A DNA stretch of 64,000 nt from Levilactobacillus spicheri DSM 15429 (GTDB taxonomy: Bacteria; Bacillota; Bacilli; Lactobacillales; Lactobacillaceae): assembly GCF_001435095.1 (NCBI RefSeq), contig NZ_AZFC01000035.1, positions 435,006-499,005 of the forward strand, written 5' to 3'. Shown here piece by piece: positions 44,928 through 53,838 of this stretch. The notes below the pieces were generated by a model. It had not been told where the DNA came from. It searched no databases and worked only from the letters and a program-made list of their open reading frames with translations. The position numbers and the translations under genes are program-made. Each line of letters begins with the position of its first letter. Positions within the stretch are counted from its first letter, which is position 1.

Positions 44928-45497
44928 ATGCCACGTAGACGCAGCTTTGACCCCGCCGTTGTTTTAGACCAAATCATGATTTCGTTCTGGGAAAACGGCT
45001 TTCAAGAAACCGGCTTTCGGGAATTGACCGCCCTGACTGGTGTCAAATCCCAAAGTCTGGTGAACGCCTTCGGTAGCAAGCAGCAGCTCTATATTCAAGC
45101 GATGGAACACTACGTCGCCGTGGCCAGTGATCTGGCCGATAAAATCGTCGCCAATGACCAACCTGGCGACCAGCAGCTGGCCGCCCTGTTAGTCCTCGAC
45201 TGGGGTAAGCTCCCCTACCCGTCCGGTTGTATGGTCATCAGCTCCCTGGGCGAGGCCGACCAGCTGTCCAGCCAATTAGACGCTGTCGCTAACCGCCTGT
45301 ACCGGCACCTCGAGCACTGCTTCTATCGGGTTCTCACCCGCATGACCGACCAGCTCCGTCCCGGTTTGTCCCTCGACGGGCTCGCCGCACAGCTTTTAAC
45401 GATTCATAACGGCATTCAAGTTGCTGTCCAAGACAATCACTACCCCGCTAACGTGGACCAGATTATCGCCACGACCCTGCAAACTTTAAAGAACTAA
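44928..45497 (+). CDS. TetR/AcrR-family regulator upstream of asnB
   Basis: 189 residues; AAAAGGAG before the ATG. HTH region FQETGFRELTALTGVKSQSL, then a helical effector domain with YPSGCMVIS, a stretch found in YxaF/AcuR-like TetR members; the Cys in it could be redox sensitive. Only 17 bases separate it from asnB, so they are co-transcribed from a promoter carrying a palindrome. Confidence 0.88.
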   Translation: MPRRRSFDPAVVLDQIMISFWENGFQETGFRELTALTGVKSQSLVNAFGSKQQLYIQAMEHYVAVASDLADKIVANDQPGDQQLAALLVLDWGKLPYPSGCMVISSLGEADQLSSQLDAVANRLYRHLEHCFYRVLTRMTDQLRPGLSLDGLAAQLLTIHNGIQVAVQDNHYPANVDQIIATTLQTLKN

Positions 45498-45514
45498 AAG
45501 GAGACGTTTTCGCT

Positions 45515-47395
45515 ATGTGTGGATTTGTTGGTTACATCAATCAAAAGGACGTCCCGACCACGACGGTCAACGCCATGGCGGACCGCATCAAACACCGTGG
45601 GCCCGACGACGAGGCCTACTTTCAGGACGATTACGCGTCCATCGGTTTTCGGCGACTGTCGATCATCGACCTCGCCCACGGTAAGCAGCCCATGTACAAC
45701 CAGGATCATACCAAGGTCTTGACGTTTAATGGGGAGATCTATAACTACCAAGAGATTCGCACCGAACTCGAGAACCTGGGTTACGCCTTTCAGACCGACG
45801 TCGATTCCGAGGCCTTGATTCACGGCTACGATGCCTGGGGGCCGCAGCTGCTGGACCGACTCCGCGGCATGTACGCCTTCACCATCTATGACCAAGTGAC
45901 CCAGGAGGTCTTCGGTGCCCGGGACCACTTCGGCATCAAGCCCCTCTACTATTACGACGACGGGGACACCTTTCTCTGGGCATCCGAGATCAAGGCCTTC
46001 CTGGATCACCCCAACTTTCACAAGGTCTTCAACGAGGCCCTGCTGCCCATTCATCTGAGCTTCGAATTCATCCCCTCACGGGACACTCTGTTCAAGCACG
46101 TCTACAAGCTCTTACCCGGCCAGTACTTCATCCACCGGGCGGGGCACACGACGACCCACCGGTACTTCCAGTACACTTACGACCACATCGACGACCACCA
46201 AACGGTCGCCGCCGACGCACAAAAGATTCGCCAACTCGTGGCTGAATCCGTTCAAACGCACATGATTGCCGACGTCGAGGTCGGCAGCTTCCTGTCCAGC
46301 GGGATCGACTCGTCTTACGTCCTCAATGAGGCAGCCAAGTTGAAGCCCATCCAGTCGTTCTCACTAGGTTTCCACCACTCCAAGTACAGTGAGCTCAGCT
46401 GGTCAACAGCCTTTGCCCAGCGGATTCACCAGCAGAACACGCCTATCACCATGACGGGGGACGATTACTTCGATATTCTCCCCACCATCATGTACTACAT
46501 GGACGAGCCGCTCTCCAATCCATCGGCCATGCAGCTCTACTACCTCGCCAAGGGAACCCGTGAACACGTCAAGGTGGCCTTGTCTGGGGAGGGCGCTGAC
46601 GAGTTCTTCGGTGGTTATAACACGTACTTAGAGGCCCGCCCCTTTGAACGTTACCAAAAATGGGTTCCCCGGTTGCTTCGGCGGGGGCTGGGGGCGTTAG
46701 CCGAACGGCTGCCCCGCTTCCACGGCCGGCGGTTCCTGATACGGGGCGCCCAACCACTTAGTGAGCGCTATTACCGGGTCAACTACGTCTTCGATTATCA
46801 CGACCGTGATCAGATCCTGAAGCACCCCGAGCTGAACCAGGACGCGGGCGCCTACACCCAGCACCTGTTTGATGACGTGCGGGGCTTGGACGAAATGACC
46901 CAGATGCAGTACTTCGATATCAACACCTGGCTGCCCTACGATATCCTGCATAAAGCCGACCGCATGAGCATGTGTAACGCCTTAGAGCTTCGAACCCCGT
47001 TAGTCGACAAGCAAGTGGCCCAGTTTGCGGCAACCATGCCGATTCAAACGCGGATTCAGGGGAGCGTCACCAAGGTCGCGCTCCGCACCGCCGCCGAGGC
47101 CGAGCTTCCCGAACGCGTCGCACAAAAGGAGAAGATGGGCTTCCCCTCGCCCATCGCCAGTTGGATCAAGCAGGAGCCTTACAAATCACGCATCATCGCG
47201 GCCTTCAATTCCGATGTGGCGCAGAAGTTCTTCCAGCCCGCCGCGCTTATGACCATCCTGGAGGCCCACCTGAACGGTCACTCGAGTATGCAAAAGATCT
47301 TCACGTTGTACACCTTTATTCTGTGGTACCAGGTCTACTTCCCCGAAGACACCACGGCCCACACCAGCGACCTCGTGCACCGGACGGTGGTTTAG
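45515..47395 (+). CDS. asnB: Asparagine synthase (glutamine-hydrolysing)
   Basis: 626 residues. Met-Cys2 (MCGFVGY) gives the Ntn glutaminase nucleophile; DEAYFQDDYASIGFRRLSIID and the FNGEIYN region complete that domain. The synthetase half has the PP-loop SFLSSGIDSSYV and ALSGEGADEFFGGY. Makes asparagine from aspartate, glutamine and ATP; some paralogues amidate wall precursors. AAAAGGAG precedes the ATG. Second gene after a TetR regulator. Confidence 0.94.
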   Translation: MCGFVGYINQKDVPTTTVNAMADRIKHRGPDDEAYFQDDYASIGFRRLSIIDLAHGKQPMYNQDHTKVLTFNGEIYNYQEIRTELENLGYAFQTDVDSEALIHGYDAWGPQLLDRLRGMYAFTIYDQVTQEVFGARDHFGIKPLYYYDDGDTFLWASEIKAFLDHPNFHKVFNEALLPIHLSFEFIPSRDTLFKHVYKLLPGQYFIHRAGHTTTHRYFQYTYDHIDDHQTVAADAQKIRQLVAESVQTHMIADVEVGSFLSSGIDSSYVLNEAAKLKPIQSFSLGFHHSKYSELSWSTAFAQRIHQQNTPITMTGDDYFDILPTIMYYMDEPLSNPSAMQLYYLAKGTREHVKVALSGEGADEFFGGYNTYLEARPFERYQKWVPRLLRRGLGALAERLPRFHGRRFLIRGAQPLSERYYRVNYVFDYHDRDQILKHPELNQDAGAYTQHLFDDVRGLDEMTQMQYFDINTWLPYDILHKADRMSMCNALELRTPLVDKQVAQFAATMPIQTRIQGSVTKVALRTAAEAELPERVAQKEKMGFPSPIASWIKQEPYKSRIIAAFNSDVAQKFFQPAALMTILEAHLNGHSSMQKIFTLYTFILWYQVYFPEDTTAHTSDLVHRTVV

Positions 47396-47537
47396 GTTGC
47401 CGACTTAACACGCTCACCGTCCTAAACCAGCGGCCCCAGTGGCGACCCCACGCCCTGACCGGTATACTTGATTTATCAGCTAAATCAATCGGTCGCAGCA
47501 TGGTTTGTGGTCACACCACTTGGGGAGGTGTCGGACG

Positions 47538-48035
47538 ATGATTCTCATTCTGATCTTTGGGGGGCTCCTGCTCCTGACCACCGGGGCCATCATCCCCGGT
47601 GAACTCTGGCAGCTCAGTCTCAGCACGGTCGGCTGTGGCCTGTTTCTCGGGTCAGTCCTGTTACTCATCGGCCACGACCGGTGGCACTGGGGCCTGTATC
47701 GCACCACTGTTCGCCGGCAAACGCCGCTGGTCCCACTGACGGCATCGCAGGGACGGCTTCACCGGCCCACGACGCCCCGGTTCGTTCACGAGCTAAACGT
47801 GTACCAACTGGCGGCCGCGGCCACTACCGGCCCGACGACCACCGTGGTCAACCTGGTGCGGCCACTGACGACCGGCACGCCTCAGGTCGTGACGACCACC
47901 ACCGTTTGGCGCTGCAAGCCTGGCGTCTGGCACTGGTTGTTCGGGGCGCTCGATGAAGCCGACCGGCCCATCCAGCAGGAACGGACCTTCACGCTGCCGC
48001 TGGGCTGGCGGCCACCCGACCTTCAACGCGGTTAA
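47538..48035 (+). CDS. Small membrane protein of unknown function
   Basis: 165 residues from ATG 47538, preceded by GGGGAGG. Two membrane helices (about 2-18 and 28-46) and a C-terminal Thr/Pro/Arg-rich soluble part of about 115 residues. I do not recognise the family. Own terminator follows. Confidence 0.65.
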   Translation: MILILIFGGLLLLTTGAIIPGELWQLSLSTVGCGLFLGSVLLLIGHDRWHWGLYRTTVRRQTPLVPLTASQGRLHRPTTPRFVHELNVYQLAAAATTGPTTTVVNLVRPLTTGTPQVVTTTTVWRCKPGVWHWLFGALDEADRPIQQERTFTLPLGWRPPDLQRG

Positions 48036-48044
48036 CCAGTAGAA

Positions 48045-48087
48045 TAGCCTAAAAAAGGCGACCCCCGCGGGCCGCCTTTTTAGGCTA
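48045..48087. terminator. Bidirectional terminator
   Basis: TAGCCTAAAAAAGGCG and CGCCTTTTTAGGCTA form a long stem around GC-rich loop bases; serves the gene ending at 48035 and the convergent permease gene. Confidence 0.9.
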
Positions 48088-48093
48088 ATTGGT

Positions 48094-49443
48094 TTATAAA
48101 ACGTCTTGATCCTGTTCGTGCCGGTAGTACCGCTTCAAGTAGGCGTACAGCGGCACCCCCAGCGCGATCACGCCCATCGAGACCAGCGCGCCCGTGAAAT
48201 CGGAGAAGAGCTCACTGACCACCACGAAGCCGGTCCCCAGGATCGCGAAGATCGGCACGAACGGATACCCCGGCGTCCGGAACAGCTGGGAGCCCCCCGG
48301 ATTGCGCCGGCGCAGAATGAAGACGCCCACGAACGCCGCGATGTAAAAGCTGTACATCACAAAAATGCAGAGCTTGGACAGCCGGTCGGTATCCACCGTA
48401 AAGATCATGATGGTCGTCAGGACTAGCAGCGTCAGCGTCGCCACCACCGGCGTTTGGGTGGTCCGGTTCAACCGGCCCAACTGGTGGGAGAATGGCAACT
48501 GGTGCTCGTGCGCCATCGCGTAATAGATCCGCGGGAAGCTCATGATTTTCCCGTTCAGCGCGCCAATAATCGAGATCATGATGCCGATGTTGACCAGCCG
48601 GCCGCCCCATTTACCGAAGGCGTTGGTGGCGAAGTACGCCGTCGCATTTTCACCCAACTGGTCGATACGCCCCACTCCCATAGACCGGAAGATGCCGTAG
48701 GTCACCCCGAGGTACAGCACGATGATGATCGAGATGCCCAGGATGATGGCAATCGGCAGGAGCCGTTCGGGCTGCTTGATCTCGCCGCCCAGGTTGGTGA
48801 TCAGGATCCAGCCGTCATAGGCGAAGATGGTGGCTAGGACGGCCACCCCGAAGTTGCCCATGCTCTGGTGCACCCCAGCCAGGGTCTCGCCCACCCCGCT
48901 TTCGTGCCCGAAGAACAGGCCGAAGATCACGATGGCCAGGATCGGCAGGAGTTTACAGATGGTGGTCACGATGGCAAACGTGGCCCCGTAGCGGTTCTGG
49001 AGCATATTGAGCGTGGCGATCAGCACGATGGCCAGCAGCGCAATCGGCCCCTTCCAGACGGCACCGATGCCAAAAAAGTTCACCATTAAGAGGCCCAGGT
49101 AGCCCGCGATCGAGCCCACGATGGCCGGGGCGTAAACGATGACCTGCATCCAGCCGGACATGAACCCCCAAAACTTCCCATAAATGTGATTCATGTACTG
49201 GTACAGCCCGCCCGTGTGCGGGATCTGCGCCCCAATCTCGGACAGGGTCAGCCCGTCCGCCAGGGTGATCAGGCCCCCCAATAGCCAGGCCAACAGGGCC
49301 AGGTTCGTCGAGCCCGTCAATTGCAGAACGGAGGCCTGCTTAAAGAAGATGCCGGAACCAATCACGGTCCCAATCACCAGGGCCAGCGCCGACCAAAGGC
49401 CCAGCGACCGGCTCAACCCCACCGTTGCTTCAGTCTGTTTCAA
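48094..49443 (-). CDS. Amino acid permease (APC superfamily)
   Basis: 449 residues, 12 membrane helices; LALVIGTVIGSGIFFKQ is the typical helix 1 substrate-binding segment of LAT/APC transporters. Start TTG 49443 after GGGGAG; an ATG nearby is out of frame. Substrate unresolved; the SteT/LAT-like appearance suggests an amino acid exchanger. Confidence 0.88.
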   Translation of the reverse strand: MKQTEATVGLSRSLGLWSALALVIGTVIGSGIFFKQASVLQLTGSTNLALLAWLLGGLITLADGLTLSEIGAQIPHTGGLYQYMNHIYGKFWGFMSGWMQVIVYAPAIVGSIAGYLGLLMVNFFGIGAVWKGPIALLAIVLIATLNMLQNRYGATFAIVTTICKLLPILAIVIFGLFFGHESGVGETLAGVHQSMGNFGVAVLATIFAYDGWILITNLGGEIKQPERLLPIAIILGISIIIVLYLGVTYGIFRSMGVGRIDQLGENATAYFATNAFGKWGGRLVNIGIMISIIGALNGKIMSFPRIYYAMAHEHQLPFSHQLGRLNRTTQTPVVATLTLLVLTTIMIFTVDTDRLSKLCIFVMYSFYIAAFVGVFILRRRNPGGSQLFRTPGYPFVPIFAILGTGFVVVSELFSDFTGALVSMGVIALGVPLYAYLKRYYRHEQDQDVL

Positions 49444-49682
49444 TACTCCCCATCTCTCTCTTACTCGATTTGCGAAAAAAGCTTTAGCTCAAAGTATACT
49501 GAACTCCCCTGACCGTTGCAAACCCGGCTCCTCTCCCCGCGCAAAAGTCGCAAGTTCCCTTTAGCATTCTTGATTCCCGCGTCCGGGCACCTGCCGGCGT
49601 TCGGTTGACAAACCGGCCTGGTCTGCTAACCTAAAGAAGTTGCGCTATTTTACCATTCTTTGAAAGGATTCGATTACATAAT

Positions 49683-51053
49683 ATGACGAATAAACGGATT
49701 TCTCGGTCATTAATTGTCATGGTGTTTGGGACCTTCTTCGGAATCCTCTGTTCGACACTCATGAATACCGGGCTGCCGCAACTGATGACGGCCTTTCACG
49801 TTAGCGAGGCCCAGGTTCAATGGGTCACTAACGGCTATATGCTGGTCAACGCGCTGATGATTCCCGTCAGTGCCTACCTGATCAAGCGGTTCCTGTTCCG
49901 CAACCTCTACATCTGGGCTACGGTCATCTTCCTGCTGGGGACCTTGCTGGGGGCGTTCTGCCACCAATTTCTGCTGGTCATCGTCGCCCGCATGATCCAA
50001 GCCATCGGGGCCGGGATGATGATGCCCCTGGTCAACGTGCTCGCGATTCGCTACGCGCGGCCCGAGAAAAAGGGCGCCATCATGGGCATCATCGGCCTGG
50101 CGTTCAACTTCTCGCCGATCATCGGTCCGACCGTGTCCGGAATCATCCTGGACTACCTCTCCTGGCGCTACCTGTTCATCGTGATTCTGCCGTTTATCCT
50201 GGTCACCCTGGTCGCGTCCCTCGTGGTCCTGCCGAAGATTCCGCACAACGAGTCGCCGCGCTTCGACACCCGCGGCCTGCTGCTGATCAGCGTGGGGCTC
50301 TGGTCGATCCTGATGGGCCTCTCCAACATCTCGACGGCGGCCTTTCTGAGCTGGCGGGTCGGTGGCCTCCTCCTCATCGGGGTGCTGGTCACCGCCGTCT
50401 TCATCCGGTACCAATTGATCCATCCGGAACCGCTGATCAACCTGCACGTCTTTAACCACCGCCAGTTCGTGGTGGCGACGGCCGTCAACATGCTGATTGT
50501 GGCCACGATGTACGGGAACACGATCCTGCTGCCCCTCTTGATCCAAACGCTCCAGCACCGCAGCGCCCTGGTCTCCGGCCTGGTCATCCTGCCCGGCGCC
50601 CTCCTGACCGGGACCCTTTCGCGGCTGAGCGGCCGGCTGTACGATAAAATCTCCGTCAAACGCCTGGTCTTCCTGGGCCTGGCCATCGACTGTACCGGGA
50701 CCCTCTTGCAGGCGTTTATCGGGACCAGCAGCTCCCCGGTCGTCTTGGCGCTGTTCCAAGCGGTCCGTCAGTTGGGACTGGTCACCATGCTGATCCCGCT
50801 TCAGACGCACGCGCTGGGACTGCTGCCCTACGACATGGTGCCCGACGGCGTGGCGACCTTCAACACGATTCGTCAGGTGGCGGCTTCCTTCGGGACGGCC
50901 ATCATCATCGCCGTGGTCGCGTTGGTCAACGCCCACGTTGCCGGCGACGGCCACTTAGGTATCGAGGCCGGGTTCCTGGTCTGCCTGTCCCTGTTACTGG
51001 CCGCCGTACTGGTTGCGCGGCGCTTGCAATCTCAATTCAAAACGACCCACTAG
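49683..51053 (+). CDS. MFS multidrug transporter (DHA2/EmrB-QacA type)
   Basis: 456 residues with about 14 membrane segments and the DHA motif region TNGYMLVNALMIPVSAYL plus the antiporter-type RARFIQAIGAGMM-like stretch (ARMIQAIGAGMMMPL). Expected to export drugs or metabolites with protons. GAAAGGA precedes the ATG; a TTGACA about 80 bases upstream with TAACCT 16 bases further may be the promoter. A 414-codon antisense frame is a codon-bias shadow. Confidence 0.9.
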   Translation: MTNKRISRSLIVMVFGTFFGILCSTLMNTGLPQLMTAFHVSEAQVQWVTNGYMLVNALMIPVSAYLIKRFLFRNLYIWATVIFLLGTLLGAFCHQFLLVIVARMIQAIGAGMMMPLVNVLAIRYARPEKKGAIMGIIGLAFNFSPIIGPTVSGIILDYLSWRYLFIVILPFILVTLVASLVVLPKIPHNESPRFDTRGLLLISVGLWSILMGLSNISTAAFLSWRVGGLLLIGVLVTAVFIRYQLIHPEPLINLHVFNHRQFVVATAVNMLIVATMYGNTILLPLLIQTLQHRSALVSGLVILPGALLTGTLSRLSGRLYDKISVKRLVFLGLAIDCTGTLLQAFIGTSSSPVVLALFQAVRQLGLVTMLIPLQTHALGLLPYDMVPDGVATFNTIRQVAASFGTAIIIAVVALVNAHVAGDGHLGIEAGFLVCLSLLLAAVLVARRLQSQFKTTH

Positions 51054-51065
51054 CGGTCCCCCGCG

Positions 51066-51097
51066 TAAGAACCAGTCATCCGGCTGGTTCTTTTTAG
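51066..51097 (+). terminator. Terminator of the MFS gene
   Basis: AAGAACCAG and CTGGTTCTT around eight bases, then TTTTT. Confidence 0.9.
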
Positions 51098-51238
51098 TTT
51101 GGCTAATCACTCCGCTTATTTCAGACACCTTGGCAAAAACGTTACGCCTCGTTCCTCCTAATTGAAGTTGCTTGATAAAGTGACATTGCAAGTGTCTGCT
51201 TGCATAGAGAATCAGTTTGATATTTTATGCTATAAATG

Positions 51239-51267
51239 TTTGCAACACTATTTTAATACAGTATAAT
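51239..51267 (+). promoter_or_regulatory. Promoter of the zeta-like kinase pair
   Basis: Consensus TATAAT (51262-51267) with a weak TTTGCA -35 (51239-51244) 17 bases upstream, in an AT-rich stretch. Transcription would start only about 10 bases before the first ATG. Confidence 0.5.
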
Positions 51268-51282
51268 AATAGTGAAAGTGAG

Positions 51283-51480
51283 ATGATGACTTTGACGCAA
51301 CAGGAGTTTACCCACCAGCTGCTGAAACTGACGCAATCGTTAGACATCAACCTCTTAATGAACGCCGCGTCCTACGAGTCCGATGCCAGTCAGAAGGCCG
51401 TTTTCGAAGCCCTCTACGACTACGTCTTGGACACCCGCCAGCGCGCGCTCATCGCACGAAAGGACCGGACAGCGCCATGA
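51283..51480 (+). CDS. Small protein upstream of zeta-like kinase, putative antitoxin
   Basis: 65 residues from ATG 51283 (a second ATG follows at once); GAAAGTGAG is a modest ribosome binding site. Helical and charged, ending RKDRTAP, with no helix-turn-helix recognised. Its last four bases overlap the kinase start (ATGA), the layout of toxin-antitoxin pairs. It is not recognisably related to the epsilon antitoxin. A pairing role is inference from position and size. Confidence 0.6.
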   Translation: MMTLTQQEFTHQLLKLTQSLDINLLMNAASYESDASQKAVFEALYDYVLDTRQRALIARKDRTAP

Positions 51481-52067
51481 CCCAACCTACATACTTAATT
51501 CTCGCGGGCACCAGCGGCGCGGGCAAATCGACCTTCACCGCCACCCAGCCAGAGCTTTTTACCGCCCACCGACGCATCGACGCCAACGACCTTCTGCAAG
51601 CCGACCACGGCAACTGGCAGTCGGCCCGGGATCACCGCGCGGCCATCCGCCAAGCCATTCACCAGGTCAAGGACGCCCTGGCTAAACGGGAAACCTTCTA
51701 CGTTGAGACCGTGCTGGCCAACGACGATCATACCCAACTCGCCCTCATCGAGGACGCCCGGCGCCTGGGCTACCGCGTGGAACTGATCTACATCAGCATT
51801 CAGAGTCCGGAGCTGGCGACCCAGCGCATCGCCGCGCGTCAAGCCCAGGGCGGTCCCGGCCAACCACCGGACGTCACCGCCGACCGGTACGGGCAGTCCA
51901 GCGCCTACTTCGCGAAGGTCGCGGCCCTGTGTGACGACCTGACCATCTACGACAACACCACCGAGTTTCGCCGGGTCTACCGTGCCGTGGCCGGTCAGGT
52001 CGTTAATAACCGGCTGGCCGAGTTTCCCTGGCTGTGGAGCCTCATCGGCGTGGCCCCGTTGAGTTAA
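51477..52067 (+). CDS. Zeta-toxin-like P-loop kinase
   Basis: 196 residues. P-loop AGTSGAGKST (10-19), FYVETVLAN (74-82) corresponding to the ETT(L) block of zeta toxins, and QRIAARQAQGGPGQPPDVTADRY (116-138 in part), matching the RV..GGH.VPED.I..RY substrate/NTP motif. Zeta enzymes phosphorylate UDP-N-acetylglucosamine and related sugars, blocking wall synthesis; related chromosomal kinases may be metabolic. The conserved His of GGH is Pro here, so activity could be changed. Confidence 0.78.
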   Translation: MTQPTYLILAGTSGAGKSTFTATQPELFTAHRRIDANDLLQADHGNWQSARDHRAAIRQAIHQVKDALAKRETFYVETVLANDDHTQLALIEDARRLGYRVELIYISIQSPELATQRIAARQAQGGPGQPPDVTADRYGQSSAYFAKVAALCDDLTIYDNTTEFRRVYRAVAGQVVNNRLAEFPWLWSLIGVAPLS

Positions 52068-52102
52068 GCGCCTTGGCCTCCGCGACAACACCCATGAAAC
52101 GA

Positions 52103-52153
52103 GACAAAAACAGGAAGAAAATTCTCGAATGAAGAATTTTCTTCCTGTTTTAT
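52103..52153. terminator. Bidirectional terminator
   Basis: AAACAGGAAGAAAATTCT and AGAATTTTCTTCCTGTTT, an almost perfect 18-bp stem flanked by A and T runs, between the convergent kinase and GNAT genes. It resembles in sequence the terminator at 17882-17935. Confidence 0.9.
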
Positions 52154-52181
52154 TTAAAATTCACGTGATGTCCCCATCAAT

Positions 52182-52640
52182 TTAATTATCTTTGTGCATG
52201 GCAAAGTTGGTCAACGCGACCCCCGCCCGGGTCACCTGGTTCTTCCGGACGACCCGATAGCCCTGGTGCTCAAAGAACGGACGGGCCGTGATCGATGCCA
52301 GCGTGGTATAGGACGCTGCAGGGGTCATCTGTTCCAGCGTCAGTACCAGCGCGCGGGCGATGCCCTGGCGCTGATGGGTGGCGGCCACGTACAAGCGGTC
52401 CAGGTAACCGGCCTCGCTCATATCCGCAAAGCCGACCACCCGTTCAGCGTCCAGGGCCACCAGGGTCCGGTGCCGACACAGGGTGGCCTGCCACGTTGCG
52501 CGGGTCGTTACGTCGTCCGGTCCAATCCAGGCTTGGAGCTGTTCCGGCGAGTAGTCCCGCCAATTCACCCGTTCGACCGTGTCTTGAAACAGGGTTCGGA
52601 CCGCCGTCAAATCGGTCGGTTGATACGCCCTCAAATGCAT
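52182..52640 (-). CDS. GNAT-family N-acetyltransferase
   Basis: 152 residues; AGAAGGAG precedes the ATG. Acetyl-CoA site YVAATHQRQGIARAL (Q/RxxGxG/A motif) about residues 95-109, and FFEHQGYRVV near the end, as in YafP/ElaA-like GNATs. Substrate unknown. Confidence 0.88.
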   Translation of the reverse strand: MHLRAYQPTDLTAVRTLFQDTVERVNWRDYSPEQLQAWIGPDDVTTRATWQATLCRHRTLVALDAERVVGFADMSEAGYLDRLYVAATHQRQGIARALVLTLEQMTPAASYTTLASITARPFFEHQGYRVVRKNQVTRAGVALTNFAMHKDN

Positions 52641-52760
52641 CGTCGTTCACTCCTTCTCATGACCCTAAAAAGCCGATCCGGAGGGTGTCCGCATCGGCTT
52701 AGCCGTCAAAAATTCCAGATAAACAATGTACCACGTTTGGGCCTAAAAACCAAGGGCCGA

Positions 52761-53036
52761 TTACCCGTGGTGGCGCACACCCCGAGCACCCGGCGCATAA
52801 CGGCGGGGCTGGCCGGCTTGAAGTTGTAACTGCTGCGTTTTCTCGCGTTCGATGCGCAATTGCTGCTTCAAGCGTTGGGTTTGCCAGAAGCCGTGGGCGG
52901 CGATGGCCGCCGGAAACGCGCCCGCCGCTACCGTGACCGGTAACAACCAGGGGTGCGCGCGGAACACGTCCCGCATCACGGCTTGATTGGCAGCACGGTC
53001 GGCCGCCGTTGGGAATCCGAACTTCAGATGTCGCAT
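52761..53036 (-). CDS. Small single-helix membrane protein
   Basis: 91 residues from ATG 53036, preceded by AAGGAGGG at good spacing. One membrane helix (about 31-49, LLPVTVAAGAFPAAIAAHGF), then an amphipathic Gln/Arg/Glu-rich, coiled-coil-like helix and a basic tail. Function not recognised. Confidence 0.65.
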   Translation of the reverse strand: MRHLKFGFPTAADRAANQAVMRDVFRAHPWLLPVTVAAGAFPAAIAAHGFWQTQRLKQQLRIEREKTQQLQLQAGQPRRYAPGARGVRHHG

Positions 53037-53090
53037 GTGATCACCCTCCTTGCCAGCAAGCATACCGCAAAAAGAACATCGTAACCACCA

Positions 53091-53693
53091 TTAATCCTCT
53101 GAATAATGATAGGTCAACTCATCAGCAGTATAGGATCGATCCGTGCGCGCTGGCGCAAAGGCCGTCTCTCCAATTTTTAGGCCACAAGTGCGGAGGGTCG
53201 CGATGGCAAACTCTCGAAAAAACTGGAAGCTCGAAGTCACAATACCATTGTCGATGACTACCGGCTGTCGTTGAAGATTTTGTTTGGGAATGAAAGGATT
53301 CTTAGCATAGGTTTCCTCAAAAATACCACCTGTAAAGTGTGTCTGGGTCAGTAATCCCGCTTTCGCTAAAAGAACGGGTGAGCTAGACATAGCTGCGATT
53401 ACTGGACGGTGAACCGTATCGAGACGACGTAAGAAGGCCACATTACGTTCATCATCTAAAGGTACGTGATAATTATCAATTCCCGGTAAAATAATCAATG
53501 AAGCTTTTAATGGATCAACTTGTGAAAAGTCAGTCTGAGCCATGACCTGTAGGTGCTCTTCACTCTCATACAACCGACGTTCGGCACCTACCGTTGTCAT
53601 CGTCCAATCCTTTTCAAACGCTAAAGCTTCGACTAATGCTGATACCTCAAAGTAACAAAAACCCGGATATAACATGACCAGAAACTTTTTCAT
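53091..53693 (-). CDS. DJ-1/PfpI-family protein lacking the nucleophilic Cys
   Basis: 200 residues from ATG 53693 (GGAGG upstream). Fold motifs are clear: PGFCYFEVS with the conserved Glu16, ASLIILPGI, and the nucleophile elbow at 98-108. There the usual AxC(A/S)G reads AAMSSSP, so Ser replaces the catalytic Cys. That argues against standard glyoxalase or protease chemistry. DNA is visibly more AT-rich than the flanking genes, suggesting horizontal gain. Confidence 0.82.
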   Translation of the reverse strand: MKKFLVMLYPGFCYFEVSALVEALAFEKDWTMTTVGAERRLYESEEHLQVMAQTDFSQVDPLKASLIILPGIDNYHVPLDDERNVAFLRRLDTVHRPVIAAMSSSPVLLAKAGLLTQTHFTGGIFEETYAKNPFIPKQNLQRQPVVIDNGIVTSSFQFFREFAIATLRTCGLKIGETAFAPARTDRSYTADELTYHYSED

Positions 53694-53773
53694 ACCCTCG
53701 CCTCCAATGTTAAAACCATTATACACGCATTCTCATTATATTTTAATCTTTATTGGTCATCCTTTCTAATCAT

Positions 53774-53813
53774 AAAAAAACAAGCACGTCATGTCTCAAC
53801 GTACTTGTTAATT
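53774..53813 (-). terminator. Terminator of the secreted protein gene
   Basis: AACAAGtACGT and ACGTgCTTGTT on the minus strand, followed by seven T. Confidence 0.85.
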
Positions 53814-53838
53814 AAAATCGCCCTTAAATTTTCTATCT

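Noticed and set aside
47388-47429. TGGTTTAGG/CCTAAACCA hairpin at the end of asnB as terminator
   Set aside because: Nine-bp stem with a 24-base loop and no T run; too weak to call.
49710-50954. 414-codon minus-strand frame opposite the MFS transporter
   Set aside because: Shadow of GC-biased codons in a membrane protein gene; very rich in Asp, Gln, His and Gly, no start signal.
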